64,000 bases of DNA from VXYL01 sp965199915 (GTDB lineage: Bacteria; Pseudomonadota; Gammaproteobacteria; Pseudomonadales; Azotimanducaceae). The notes beneath the pieces were generated by a model. That model was not told where the DNA came from. It searched no databases and saw nothing but the letters and a program-made list of their open reading frames with translations. The stretch lies in contig OZ241348.1 of the NCBI GenBank assembly GCA_965199915.1, positions 2,232,001 through 2,296,000 of the forward strand, read 5' to 3'. Below, one piece after another: positions 50,336 through 58,367 of this stretch; the first letter of the stretch is position 1; the number at the start of each line of letters is the position of its first letter. A program made the position numbers and the translations under genes.

Positions 50336-51757
50336 TCAGGAGCGGCGACTGCCGCTTTGGCGCTTGCCGCGGGCGCCCCCGCGCCCCCGGCCAAAAGCCT
50401 GGATGTTGGACTTTTCCATCAGCTTGGCGTACTGGCTGGACATCATGTGCTGCTGCACCTGCGACATGAAATCCATGGACACCACAACCACGATCAACAC
50501 CGCCGTGCCGCCGAGTTGCAGGGTGACGTTGAAGAACACCACCATGAACTCCGGCAACAGGCACACCGCCGTGACGTACAGCGAACCGAACAGCGTCAAG
50601 CGCGTGATCACGTCGTCCAAATAGGCCGCCGTCTGGGTGCCGGGGCGGATGCCGGGCACATACGCGCCCTGCCGCTTGAGATTGTCCGCAACCTCCTTGG
50701 GGTCCATCATGATCGCGGTGTAGAAAAAGCTGAAGAAGATGATGCCGCCGGCGAACAGCAGGATGTAGAGCGGCTGGCCGGGCGAAAGCACCAGCGACAC
50801 GTCCTGGAGCCAGCTCATGTTCGGCGCTTGGCCAAACCACTGCGCCATGGAGGCCGGCGCGAGCAACAAGCTGGACGCGAAAATGGCGGGAATGACTCCC
50901 GCCATGTTGATCTTGAGGGGAAGCGGCGTGCTTTGCGGTGCCACCATGCGCCGACCTTGCTGCCGCTTGGCGTAGTTCACCGTGATGCGCCGCTCGCCGC
51001 GCTCCACGAACACCACGAAGCCGACCAGCAACACGCCAATGGCGGCCACCGCGAGCAACGCCACGGCGTTGATGTCGCCTTGGCGGGCCGCCTCGAAGGA
51101 CTGGCCCACCGCGCCCGGAAAGCCGGAGACGATGCCGGCGAAGATCAGCAGCGAAATACCGTTGCCAACGCCGCGTTCGGTGATCTGCTCGCCGAGCCAC
51201 ATCATGAACATCGCCCCGGTGAGCAGGGTGACGATGGCCACGAAGTAGAAGGCGACGCCGGGGCTGAAGGCGAGCCCCTGCGCCGCCAACGTGCCGGTGA
51301 GCGCCGTGCCTTGGATGAGCGCGATCGCCACCGTGCCGTAGCGCGTGTACTGGGTGATCTTGCGCCGCCCGGCCTGCCCTTCCTTGCGCAGCTGATTGAG
51401 CGCCGGATACATCATCGTCACCAAGTTCATGATGATGCTCGAGGTGATGTAGGGCATCACGCCCAAGGCGAGGATGCTCATGCGCTCCAACGCGCCGCCG
51501 GAGAACATGTTGAACAAATCCAAGATGCCGCCCTGCTGGGAGTCGAACAGGTCGCGCAGCTGATCCGGATTGATGCCGGGAACCGGAATGTGGGTGCCGA
51601 TGCGGTACACCAAGAGCGCGAACAACACGAACAACAGCCGCCGCCGCAGCTCGCCCAAGCCGGCGCCACGGGCGCCGGGGCCGCCGCGCACGCCGGGGCC
51701 GCTGCGCGCGTTGCCGGCGCCGCGCCATGCCGAGAAAGCCCCCGTTGCCAAGGCCAT
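50336..51757 (-). CDS. secY: Protein translocase subunit SecY
   Basis: 473 residues with ten predicted membrane helices; the channel pore of the Sec translocon. Conserved regions include YRIGTHIPVPGINPDQL, GGALERMSILALGVMPYITS (plug-domain region), FVVFVERGERRITVNYAKRQ and PGIRPGTQTAAYLDD. The N-terminus before the first helix is glycine/arginine-rich and longer than usual (about 35 residues), and the C-terminus is basic (GRGRGGARGKRQSG). The ATG overlaps the rplO stop (TAATG). Confidence 0.98.
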   Translation of the reverse strand: MALATGAFSAWRGAGNARSGPGVRGGPGARGAGLGELRRRLLFVLFALLVYRIGTHIPVPGINPDQLRDLFDSQQGGILDLFNMFSGGALERMSILALGVMPYITSSIIMNLVTMMYPALNQLRKEGQAGRRKITQYTRYGTVAIALIQGTALTGTLAAQGLAFSPGVAFYFVAIVTLLTGAMFMMWLGEQITERGVGNGISLLIFAGIVSGFPGAVGQSFEAARQGDINAVALLAVAAIGVLLVGFVVFVERGERRITVNYAKRQQGRRMVAPQSTPLPLKINMAGVIPAIFASSLLLAPASMAQWFGQAPNMSWLQDVSLVLSPGQPLYILLFAGGIIFFSFFYTAIMMDPKEVADNLKRQGAYVPGIRPGTQTAAYLDDVITRLTLFGSLYVTAVCLLPEFMVVFFNVTLQLGGTAVLIVVVVSMDFMSQVQQHMMSSQYAKLMEKSNIQAFGRGRGGARGKRQSGSRRS

Positions 51758-52338
51758 TATTCGCCGCCCTCCTGTTCGCCGCCGGCCGGTGCGGCGGTCG
51801 CCGCGCCGGCGGGCGCGGCGGTCGAGGAGGCGGCGCGCGCCGTGGAAAGCGCGTTCGGCGACGTTGTTTCGACCTTTCCGCCGGCCCTCTCAATGGCCGC
51901 GCGCGCGCCTTTGGACACCGCCAAGCCGCGCACGGTCACGGCGGCCGAGACGGCGCCGGAAAGGAACACGCGCGCCCGCTTGGTATTCTTGCGCACGACG
52001 CTGGCGGCCTTCAGCGCGGCCAAGTCCACCCCTCCGTCGGCCCCTGCCGCGGCGGCCAGCTCCGACGTGCGCACCTCGGCCGTGACTTGGCCAATGCGCG
52101 AGCGGAAGCCGAACGCGGGAATGCGTTTCTGCAGGGGCAGCTGCCCGCCCTCGAAGCCCGGCCGCACGCTGCCGCCGGAGCGGGAGCGTTGGCCCTTGTG
52201 CCCTCGGCCGGCCGTCTTGCCGCCGCCGGCGGCGATGCCGCGGCCCACGCGCTTGCGGTCTTTCTTCGACCCGGCAGCCGGCGCCATGCGGTTCAAACGC
52301 GCTCTTGCCGCAGCGTCCGTATCCGTTTCCGTTGCCAT
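51757..52338 (-). CDS. rplO: 50S ribosomal protein L15, with C-terminal extension
   Basis: 193 residues, longer than the usual 144-150. The core shows KKDRKRVGRGIAAGGGKTAG, GHKGQRSRSGG and GFEGGQLPLQKRIPAFGFRS. The last 40 or so residues are alanine/glycine-rich (ASSTAAPAGAATAAPAGGEQ), not part of the normal fold. The N-terminus also carries an extra acidic start (MATETDTDAAAR). It lies between rpmD and secY in the spc order. Confidence 0.96.
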   Translation of the reverse strand: MATETDTDAAARARLNRMAPAAGSKKDRKRVGRGIAAGGGKTAGRGHKGQRSRSGGSVRPGFEGGQLPLQKRIPAFGFRSRIGQVTAEVRTSELAAAAGADGGVDLAALKAASVVRKNTKRARVFLSGAVSAAVTVRGLAVSKGARAAIERAGGKVETTSPNALSTARAASSTAAPAGAATAAPAGGEQEGGE

Positions 52339-52357
52339 ATCCAGTTGCCCAACTTCG

Positions 52358-52594
52358 CTACGGTTGCGATGCCGTGGCGGTTCGCGACTCCGCCCCGTCC
52401 CCGGCCGCCACCACTTCCAAGAGATACGCCACCTTGTTGATCATGCCGCGCACCGCCGGGGTGTCTTCCAAGTCGCGGACGCTGCCGACGCGTCGCAAGC
52501 CGAGGCCCTTGACGCACTCCCGGTGACGCGGCAGCCGCCCGGAAGGCGACTTGACGAGTTTCACGCGCACGGTGGCGGGCGTTCGATTCGGCAT
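52358..52594 (-). CDS. rpmD: 50S ribosomal protein L30
   Basis: 78 residues; MPNRTPATVRVKLVKSPSGR starts the conserved fold, followed by GLGLRRVGSVRDLEDTPAVR and INKVAYLLEV. The last 15 residues (GDGAESRTATASQP) extend past the usual 60-residue size. It lies between rpsE and rplO, as expected. Confidence 0.96.
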   Translation of the reverse strand: MPNRTPATVRVKLVKSPSGRLPRHRECVKGLGLRRVGSVRDLEDTPAVRGMINKVAYLLEVVAAGDGAESRTATASQP

Positions 52595-52606
52595 CGCCAG
52601 CGTCCC

Positions 52607-53110
52607 CTAGGCGCGGAGTTCCGCCACCGTCTTGCCGCGCCTGGCGGCTATCATGGCGGGCGAGGCCATGCTGGTCAACGCGTTGAAGGTGGCGCGCACG
52701 ACATTCACCGGGTTGGTGGAGCCGTAGCATTTCGCCAACACGTTGCGCACGCCGGCGCATTCCAACACGGCGCGCATCTTGTCGCCGGCGATGATGCCGG
52801 TGCCGTCAGAAGCGGGCTGCATGTAGATGGTCGATGCGCCGAACCGTTCTTTGACGGGGTACCAGATCGTGGTGCCGTTCAACTCCACGTCCACCATGTC
52901 GCGTCGGGCCGCTTCCATGGCCTTCTGAATCGCCGCCGGCGTCTCCCGCGCCTTGCCGCGCCCAACGCCCACGCGGCCTTCGCCGTCGCCAACCACCGCC
53001 AGCGCGGTCACGCCCCGTTGCCGACCGCCCTCGACCGTCTTGGCGACGTAGTTGATCTGGACGAGCTTTTCGACCAGGCCCTCTTCCTTTATCTCTTCCG
53101 AATACGCCAT
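52607..53110 (-). CDS. rpsE: 30S ribosomal protein S5
   Basis: 167 residues; the double-stranded RNA-binding domain has EGLVEKLVQINYVAKTVEGG and VTALAVVGDGEGRVGVGRGK, the C-domain GIIAGDKMRAVLECAGVRNV. S5 takes part in decoding fidelity and mRNA unwinding. It lies between rplR and rpmD. Confidence 0.98.
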   Translation of the reverse strand: MAYSEEIKEEGLVEKLVQINYVAKTVEGGRQRGVTALAVVGDGEGRVGVGRGKARETPAAIQKAMEAARRDMVDVELNGTTIWYPVKERFGASTIYMQPASDGTGIIAGDKMRAVLECAGVRNVLAKCYGSTNPVNVVRATFNALTSMASPAMIAARRGKTVAELRA

Positions 53111-53146
53111 CTTCGACCAACTCGTTCCTTTACCGGCCCAACCAAG

Positions 53147-53509
53147 TTAAAACCGCAGCCCGCCTTGGCGCGCCGCCTCGGCCAACGCTTTGACTCGCCC
53201 ATGGTACTTGTAGCCGGAGCGGTCGAAAGCGACCGCGTCAACTCCCGCGGCCACGGCGCGCTCCGCCACCATGCGGCCAACGGCGCTTGCCGCGGCGATG
53301 TTGCCGCCCCGCTCTTCGCGCAAGGTCTTGTCGAGCGTCGACGCCTGCGCGACCACGCGATCCGTGCCGCCATGCACGATCACCTGGGCATAGATGTGCC
53401 GAGGCGTGCGATGCACCGTCAACCGCGCCACTCCAAGCTCGCGGATTTTCATCCTCGCCCGCTTGGCGCGGCGGCGGCGACTCGCCCTCTTGTCGTCCGT
53501 CTTGGCCAT
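53147..53509 (-). CDS. rplR: 50S ribosomal protein L18
   Basis: 120 residues; ATG 53509 gives MAKTDDKRASRRRRAKRAR. Family segments are RLTVHRTPRHIYAQVI, VGRMVAERAVAAGVDAVAFD and the C-terminal GYKYHGRVKALAEAARQGGL. It binds 5S rRNA. The frame continues upstream to 53524 but the shorter start matches relatives. Confidence 0.97.
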   Translation of the reverse strand: MAKTDDKRASRRRRAKRARMKIRELGVARLTVHRTPRHIYAQVIVHGGTDRVVAQASTLDKTLREERGGNIAAASAVGRMVAERAVAAGVDAVAFDRSGYKYHGRVKALAEAARQGGLRF

Positions 53510-53578
53510 TTCCGTTTCGCCCATTCAATCTGTTCGCCCGAAGCGCGCCGGCTCTTGCCGGCACGAACTTCAACGCGG

Positions 53579-54118
53579 CTATTTCTTCTTGCCTTCCTTG
53601 CGCCGCACATGCTCGCCGGCGTAGCGCACGCCTTTGCCCTTGTAGGGCTCGGGCGGGCGCAGCGCGCGAATTTCGGCGCACACCTGGCCGACCAGTTGTT
53701 TGTCGATGCCCTTGACGACGATCTCGGTGGGAGACGCGGTTTCCGCCTCGATCCCCTCCGGCAGCTCGTAGTCGATGGGATGCGAGAAGCCCAGTTGCAG
53801 ATTCAATCGCTTGCCTTGCGCTTGGGCGCGATAGCCGACGCCTTGGATTTCCAGCCGTTTCTGAAATCCCTCGGAGACGCCGACGACCATGTTCTGCACC
53901 AACGACCGAACCGTGCCGGCCAGCGCTCGTCCGTCCCGCCCGCCGCGCGCTTGGAACGCGAGCGAGCCGTTGCGCTTGGAGACATCGACTTGGTCCGACA
54001 AGCGCAGCGACAGGCTGCCTTTGGCGCCTTTCACGTTGATCTCGGTCAACCCGTTCGAGCGGATGTCCACTTCCACCCCGGCCGGAAGGAGCACCGGCGC
54101 TTTGGCAACGCGCGACAT
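53579..54118 (-). CDS. rplF: 50S ribosomal protein L6
   Basis: 179 residues. ATG 54118 gives MSRVAKAPVLLPAGVEVDI; the two related domains are seen, ending in the signature PEPYKGKGVRYAGEHVRRKE. The start follows the rpsH stop by 23 bases. The frame opens further upstream within rpsH sequence. Confidence 0.97.
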   Translation of the reverse strand: MSRVAKAPVLLPAGVEVDIRSNGLTEINVKGAKGSLSLRLSDQVDVSKRNGSLAFQARGGRDGRALAGTVRSLVQNMVVGVSEGFQKRLEIQGVGYRAQAQGKRLNLQLGFSHPIDYELPEGIEAETASPTEIVVKGIDKQLVGQVCAEIRALRPPEPYKGKGVRYAGEHVRRKEGKKK

Positions 54119-54141
54119 TTCGGCGAATCTCCCTCGAAACC

Positions 54142-54534
54142 CTAGAAAACCGTGCAAAGCACTTCGCCGCCGACGCCGGCGCGGCGGGCGGCGCGGTCCG
54201 TCGTCACGCCGCCGGCGGTGCTCACGATGGCGATGCCGTAGCCGCTGCGCACTTCGGGCAGGTCGTCCCTGCCCTTGTAGATGCGCAAACCCGGGCGGCT
54301 CACGCGCTTCAACTCGCTGATTACCGGCCGCCCTTCGTGGTACCGCAAGGTCACGGTGAGTTCCGGCTTGGCGCCGCCGGACACGTCGAATCGCTCGATG
54401 TAGCCCTCGTCGCGCAATACGCGGCTGACGGCCAGCTTCAACTTGGAACTCGGCATGGAAACGGTGGCGTGGCGGGCCTGTTGCGCGTTCCTGATGCGCG
54501 TCAGGAAGTCGGAAATGGGATCCTGCATGCTCAT
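54142..54534 (-). CDS. rpsH: 30S ribosomal protein S8
   Basis: 130 residues; MQDPISDFLTRIRNAQQARH and the C-terminal RSGYGIAIVSTAGGVTTDRA are diagnostic. S8 is a 16S primary binder and in E. coli represses the spc operon. ATG 54534 is used; an ATG two codons on (54528) is equally possible. Confidence 0.97.
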   Translation of the reverse strand: MSMQDPISDFLTRIRNAQQARHATVSMPSSKLKLAVSRVLRDEGYIERFDVSGGAKPELTVTLRYHEGRPVISELKRVSRPGLRIYKGRDDLPEVRSGYGIAIVSTAGGVTTDRAARRAGVGGEVLCTVF

Positions 54535-54541
54535 TTCGAGC

Positions 54542-54847
54542 TCACCAACTCGCTTTGACGAGGCCCGGAATGTCGCCGCGCATGGCGGCTTCGCGCAGCT
54601 TGCTGCGCCCGAGGCCGAATTTCCGGTACACGCCGCGCGCGCGCCCGGTTTGATGGCAGCGCGAACGCAAACGCACCGGGGAGGCGTTGCGCGGCAGCTG
54701 CTGCAATTGCACTTGCGCCTGCCAACGCTCCTCCTCCGGGGCGTGGCGGTTGCCGATGATTTTCTTCAATTCGGCGCGCCGCGCCGCGTACTTGGCGACG
54801 ATCTTGCGCCGCTTCTTCTCACGCTCGGTGATGGAGATTTTCGCCAT
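54542..54847 (-). CDS. rpsN: 30S ribosomal protein S14 (zinc-independent form)
   Basis: 101 residues, the longer C-minus form lacking the CXXC zinc ligands. MAKISITEREKKRRKIVAKY, then RNASPVRLRSRCHQTGRARG and YRKFGLGRSKLREAAMRGDI, are family-typical. It lies between rplE and rpsH. Confidence 0.97.
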   Translation of the reverse strand: MAKISITEREKKRRKIVAKYAARRAELKKIIGNRHAPEEERWQAQVQLQQLPRNASPVRLRSRCHQTGRARGVYRKFGLGRSKLREAAMRGDIPGLVKASW

Positions 54848-54874
54848 GTTGTTGTTGCCTCGCGTTTGGTGGCG

Positions 54875-55414
54875 TCAATTGCGGAACGGAAAGTTGAAGG
54901 CCTTGAGCAGCGCAAGGCCTTCCTCGTTCGTCTTGGCCGTGGTGGTGACGGTGATGTCCAGCCCGCGGATCTTGTCGATCCGGTCGTAGTCGATCTCCGG
55001 GAAGTTGATCTGCTCCGCGATGCCCATCGAGAAGTTGCCGCGGCCGTCGAAGGACCGTGGATTGAGGCCGCGAAAGTCGCGCATGCGGGGAATGGCGATG
55101 CTGATCAGTCGTTCCACGAATTCGTACATGCGCTCGCGCCGGAGCGTGACCTTGCAGCCGATGGCGAATCCTTCGCGGATCTTGAATCCGGCTTCGGATT
55201 TGCGCGCCGTGGTGACCACCGGGCGCTGCCCCGCGATCAAGGTGAGATCCGCCATCGCGCTTTCCATGATCTTGCGGTCGCCCACCGCTTCGCCCACGCC
55301 CATGTTCAGCGTCACCTTGTCGAGCCGCGGCACGGCCATGGAAGACTTGTAGCCGAACTCGTCCTTCAGCCGCGGTTGAATCTCCTGCAAGTACTTGTCG
55401 CGCAGATTGGCCAT
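54875..55414 (-). CDS. rplE: 50S ribosomal protein L5
   Basis: 179 residues; MANLRDKYLQEIQPRLKDEF is the family start, then VPRLDKVTLNMGVGEAVGD and IPRMRDFRGLNPRSFDGRGN. L5 binds 5S rRNA and contacts P-site tRNA. ATG 55414 follows the rplX stop directly (two bases apart). Confidence 0.98.
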   Translation of the reverse strand: MANLRDKYLQEIQPRLKDEFGYKSSMAVPRLDKVTLNMGVGEAVGDRKIMESAMADLTLIAGQRPVVTTARKSEAGFKIREGFAIGCKVTLRRERMYEFVERLISIAIPRMRDFRGLNPRSFDGRGNFSMGIAEQINFPEIDYDRIDKIRGLDITVTTTAKTNEEGLALLKAFNFPFRN

Positions 55415-55416
55415 GG

Positions 55417-55728
55417 CTAGGCGTCCACGGGCGTGTTTGTGGATTTGAAGAACCGCGCGCGTTTGCCGTCCACCAAGCGGATGGCCACGCGGTCCGCTTT
55501 TTCCGTCTCCGGGTTGACGAGCGCGATGTTGGAGATGGCGATGGGGGCTTCCATTTCCTTGATGCCGCCGGATTCCCCAGCTTGCGGGTTCGGGCGGACA
55601 TGCTTCTTCACCATGTTGACGCCGGAGACGATGGCGCGATCGCCCACGATTCGGGTGACGGCGCTGCGGCGGCCTTTGTCGCGGCCGGCGATCACGATCA
55701 CCTCGTCGTCTTTTTGGATCTTGCGCAC
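55417..55728 (-). CDS. rplX: 50S ribosomal protein L24
   Basis: 103 residues. GTG 55728 begins VRKIQKDDEVIVIAGRDKGR, the KOW motif region, with GGAG six bases upstream; a TTG at 55740 is the only alternative. The C-terminal part has ADRVAIRLVDGKRARFFKST. L24 starts 50S assembly. It lies between rplN and rplE. Confidence 0.96.
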   Translation of the reverse strand: MRKIQKDDEVIVIAGRDKGRRSAVTRIVGDRAIVSGVNMVKKHVRPNPQAGESGGIKEMEAPIAISNIALVNPETEKADRVAIRLVDGKRARFFKSTNTPVDA

Positions 55729-55754
55729 GGGTTGCTCCAACTCGACTTCGGCTG

Positions 55755-56123
55755 CTACAGCACTTCCGGCGCAAGGGAGATGATGCGCATGAAGCGTTCG
55801 GTGCGCAGTTCGCGGGTGACGGGGCCGAAAATGCGCGTGCCCACCGGCTGCAACCCCGCGGTGAGCAGCACCGCGGCGTTCTGATCGAAGCGAATGAGCG
55901 AGCCGTCCGCGCGCCGAACGCCGCGGCGGGTGCGCACGACCAGCGCGTTCATCACTTGGCCTTTGCGAACGCGCCCGCGCGGAATGGCTTCCTTGACGGT
56001 GACCTTCACCACGTCGCCGATGCCGGCGTAGCGCCGGTTCGAACCGCCGAGCACCTTGATGCACTGCACGCGCCGCGCGCCGCTGTTGTCCGCGATTTCC
56101 AACATGGTTTCGGCTTGGATCAT
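55755..56123 (-). CDS. rplN: 50S ribosomal protein L14
   Basis: 122 residues; MIQAETMLEIADNSGARRVQ, then GDVVKVTVKEAIPRGRVRKG and FDQNAAVLLTAGLQPVGTRI, cover the whole fold. It starts the spc-type set after rpsQ. Ribosome site GGAGAAG lies just upstream. Confidence 0.98.
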   Translation of the reverse strand: MIQAETMLEIADNSGARRVQCIKVLGGSNRRYAGIGDVVKVTVKEAIPRGRVRKGQVMNALVVRTRRGVRRADGSLIRFDQNAAVLLTAGLQPVGTRIFGPVTRELRTERFMRIISLAPEVL

Positions 56124-56170
56124 TGGCGCGCTTCTCCGGATTCTTCTTCGTGGTTCTCAAGGTTTCGCGA

Positions 56171-56638
56171 TCAGGCGCTGGCGCGTTCGACGATGCTCTC
56201 TAGCGTCCAGCGCTTCGTCTTGGAAATCGGGCGCGTTTGGCGAATGGTCACCGTGTCGCCCTCGTTGCAGGCGTTGGCCTCGTCGTGGGCGGCGAGCTTG
56301 GTGGAGCGGCGGATGAACTTGCCGTACACCGGGTGCTTGACGCGGCGTTCCACGCGCACGACGATGGTCTTGTGCGGCTTGGCGGAGGTGACCACGCCGG
56401 TCATTTCCCGCGCCGGGCGCGCTGACGCGGTCTCGGTGGCGGCTTCGACGCGCCGCGCGTCCTCGCTGGCCGCTTCCGGCGCAGTGTTTTCGCTGTCCGC
56501 GGCGGCGTCCGCCGCCTCCTGGGCCGCCGCTGCCGCTGTCGCGGGTGCGCCCGCTTCCTGCGCCGCTGCCTGCTGCTGCGCCGCTGCCTGGTGCTGCGCC
56601 GCGTCGGCGGGCGCTTGCTTGTCCGCGGGGTCAGCCAT
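56171..56638 (-). CDS. rpsQ: 30S ribosomal protein S17 with long N-terminal extension
   Basis: 155 residues; the normal protein is 80-90. The S17 fold starts near residue 79 (MTGVVTSAKPHKTIVVRVER) and ends with TRPISKTKRWTLESIVERA. The first 78 residues are alanine/glutamine/glutamate-rich, low-complexity and acidic (for example AAAQEAADAAADSENTAPEA). ATG 56638 overlaps the rpmC stop by 8 bases, so the long form is coupled; ATG 56404 would give a normal S17 but has no strong ribosome site. Which is made cannot be told from sequence. Confidence 0.93.
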   Translation of the reverse strand: MADPADKQAPADAAQHQAAAQQQAAAQEAGAPATAAAAAQEAADAAADSENTAPEAASEDARRVEAATETASARPAREMTGVVTSAKPHKTIVVRVERRVKHPVYGKFIRRSTKLAAHDEANACNEGDTVTIRQTRPISKTKRWTLESIVERASA

Positions 56639-56822
56639 TGGTCTTCTCCTGGAGCACGGTCTTCACGCGGGCGATGTCGCGCCGCGTTGCGGTCAAGAGA
56701 TGCGACTGCGGCAGCTGTTCGCTCGCCCGCTGCATGCGCAGCGAGAACTGCTCCTTGCGCAGCCGCAGCAGCTCGTCGGACAACTCGTCGGCGGTCTTGT
56801 CCCGCAGTTCCGCCGCCTTCAT
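56631..56822 (-). CDS. rpmC: 50S ribosomal protein L29
   Basis: 63 residues; MKAAELRDKTADELSDELL and a coiled-coil helix with LLRLRKEQFSLRMQRASEQL. ATG 56822 is favoured over a GTG two codons upstream (56828). It overlaps the start of rpsQ. Confidence 0.96.
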   Translation of the reverse strand: MKAAELRDKTADELSDELLRLRKEQFSLRMQRASEQLPQSHLLTATRRDIARVKTVLQEKTNG

Positions 56823-56862
56823 TCCCACAACCTCACCCGCATCGCCAGCAGTTCGCCCGGCA

Positions 56863-57276
56863 CTACACCAAGGCGCGTTTCACGAACGCCGTCTGAAATG
56901 GCAGCTTGGCGGCGGCCAGCGAGAGCGCCTTGCGGGCGACATCCTCGGCGACGCCCTCCATCTCGTAGAGCACGCGGCCGGGTTGAATCAACGCCACCCA
57001 GTATTCGACGCCGCCTTTGCCCTTGCCTTGGCGAACCTCCAACGGCTTCTTGGTGATGGGCTTGTCCGGAAAGACGCGGATCCACACCTTGCCGCCGCGC
57101 CGCACATGGCGCGTCATCGCCCGCCGGCCGGCTTCGATCTGCCGCGCCGTCAAGCGGCCGCGGCCAATCGCCTTCAGGCCGTACTCGCCAAAGCTCACGC
57201 GGCTGCCGCGGCCAGCGAGGCCGCGGTTGCGGCCCTTCTGCTGTTTGCGGAACTTCGTTTTCTTGGGTTGCAGCAC
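56863..57276 (-). CDS. rplP: 50S ribosomal protein L16
   Basis: 137 residues; MLQPKKTKFRKQQKGRNRGL at the start, then GRRAMTRHVRRGGKVWIRVF and KGGVEYWVALIQPGRVLYEM. The start is GTG 57276, aligned to the family. Unusually, 408 bases with a possible promoter separate it from rpsC, the gene that normally precedes it directly. Confidence 0.97.
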   Translation of the reverse strand: MLQPKKTKFRKQQKGRNRGLAGRGSRVSFGEYGLKAIGRGRLTARQIEAGRRAMTRHVRRGGKVWIRVFPDKPITKKPLEVRQGKGKGGVEYWVALIQPGRVLYEMEGVAEDVARKALSLAAAKLPFQTAFVKRALV

Positions 57277-57684
57277 GTTGCGTTCCCGTTATGCGCCACC
57301 CGCTGGCGCGTATGTTGTTCGCCCACCCCGCGCTCTTCGCGCGCGGGCTCGATTCCGTCCCATCGGCAAGTGGCTCGCCCACCGCGCCGCCAGTGCGCGA
57401 CAGCCGCCATTGCCGCCATCGCCACGCGCAGCTGTTGATGCTTGGGGAGCGTCTTCGCTTGCCGCGCCCTTGCGTTTCGGCAAGGCGACAAAAGGCGCGA
57501 CCCGGTTCCGAATCGAACGGCGCATCTTACTCACGCGGGCAAATCGATGCAAGGCCGGCGGCGCACTGCGTTCAACGGGCGAATTGTATCTGCAACATAT
57601 TGTTTATCTTATATATTTTCTGCAGAGCGTCAGCCAAGGCTGAAGTGAAGCGGCCCCCACCGCGCGGCGCGGAGGCGTTTCGCG
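57277..57684 (-). other. Long gap inside the S10 operon between rpsC and rplP
   Basis: rpsC and rplP normally overlap or touch. Here 408 bases intervene, with no recognised gene. The rpsC-proximal part is a sharply AT-rich patch (57590-57625) with promoter-like elements and, just after it, an 8-codon frame (ATG 57600, MLQIQFAR). The rplP-proximal part is GC-rich with an unrecognised 87-codon frame (57552-57289) that I do not believe is a gene. Confidence 0.6.
57608..57637 (-). promoter_or_regulatory. Possible internal promoter with an overlapping dyad, upstream of rplP
   Basis: On the minus strand TTGGCT (57637-57632) and TATAAG (57613-57608) are 18 bases apart; the overlapping TATATA gives a 16-base spacing. 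The 14-base perfect palindrome TCAGCCTTGGCTGA (57643-57630) covers the -35 and could be an operator. This would allow rplP and later genes to be made separately from rpsJ-rpsC. Confidence 0.5.
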
Positions 57685-58344
57685 CTACGCTTGCGGCTGG
57701 TCGGCCTTCTCTTCTTCGCCGAGGATCTCGCCTTTGAAGATCCACACCTTCACGCCGATGACGCCGTAGGTGGTCTTGGCCTCGGCGGTGGCGTAGTCGA
57801 TGTCGGCGCGCAGGGTGTGCAACGGCACGCGGCCCTCGGCGTAGACCTCGTCGCGGGCGATCTCCGCGCCGTTCAAGCGCCCGGCCACGCGCACCTTGAT
57901 GCCCTTGGCGCCGAGGCGCATGGCGTTTTGCATCACGCGGCGCATGGCGCGCTGGTGGCGCACGCGGCGCTCCAATTGCTGCGCGACGTTCTGCGCCACG
58001 AGGAAAGCGTCCACCTCCGGCTTGCGGATCTCCTCCACGTTGATGTGGACGGGCACGCCCATCAGCATCGTCAACTCGCGCCGCAGGCGGTCCACGTCCT
58101 CGCCCTTCTTGCCGATGACGATGCCGGGACGCGCCGTGTGGATGGTGATGCGCGCGGTCTGCGCCGGCCGTTCGATGTCGATGCGGCTCACCGACGCTTG
58201 CGCCAGCCGCTCGTGAATGCGCTCGCGCACCGTGAGGTCGCTGGCCAGTTGCTTGGCGTAGTCTCTCTTGGTGGCGTACCAAACCGACGTGTGCTTCTTC
58301 ACGATGCCGAGGCGCATGCCGGTGGGGCTGACTTTCTGACCCAT
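57685..58344 (-). CDS. rpsC: 30S ribosomal protein S3
   Basis: 219 residues. ATG 58344 gives MGQKVSPTGMRLGIVKKHTS; the KH domain has PGIVIGKKGEDVDRLRREL and the C-domain GIKVRVAGRLNGAEIARDE. It contacts mRNA at the entry channel. The C-terminal tail is short (EEEKADQPQA). It follows rplV by 23 bases. Confidence 0.98.
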   Translation of the reverse strand: MGQKVSPTGMRLGIVKKHTSVWYATKRDYAKQLASDLTVRERIHERLAQASVSRIDIERPAQTARITIHTARPGIVIGKKGEDVDRLRRELTMLMGVPVHINVEEIRKPEVDAFLVAQNVAQQLERRVRHQRAMRRVMQNAMRLGAKGIKVRVAGRLNGAEIARDEVYAEGRVPLHTLRADIDYATAEAKTTYGVIGVKVWIFKGEILGEEEKADQPQA

Positions 58345-58367
58345 GCTCTTTGCTTCTCCGTGTGTGC

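Noticed and set aside
50069..54145. A 1358-codon plus-strand frame opposite secY and the spc ribosomal genes
   Set aside because: Antisense shadow of well-conserved ribosomal genes; no family similarity.
57289..57552. 87-codon minus frame in the rpsC-rplP gap as a gene
   Set aside because: No ribosome site, no recognisable motif, composition typical of random GC-rich sequence.
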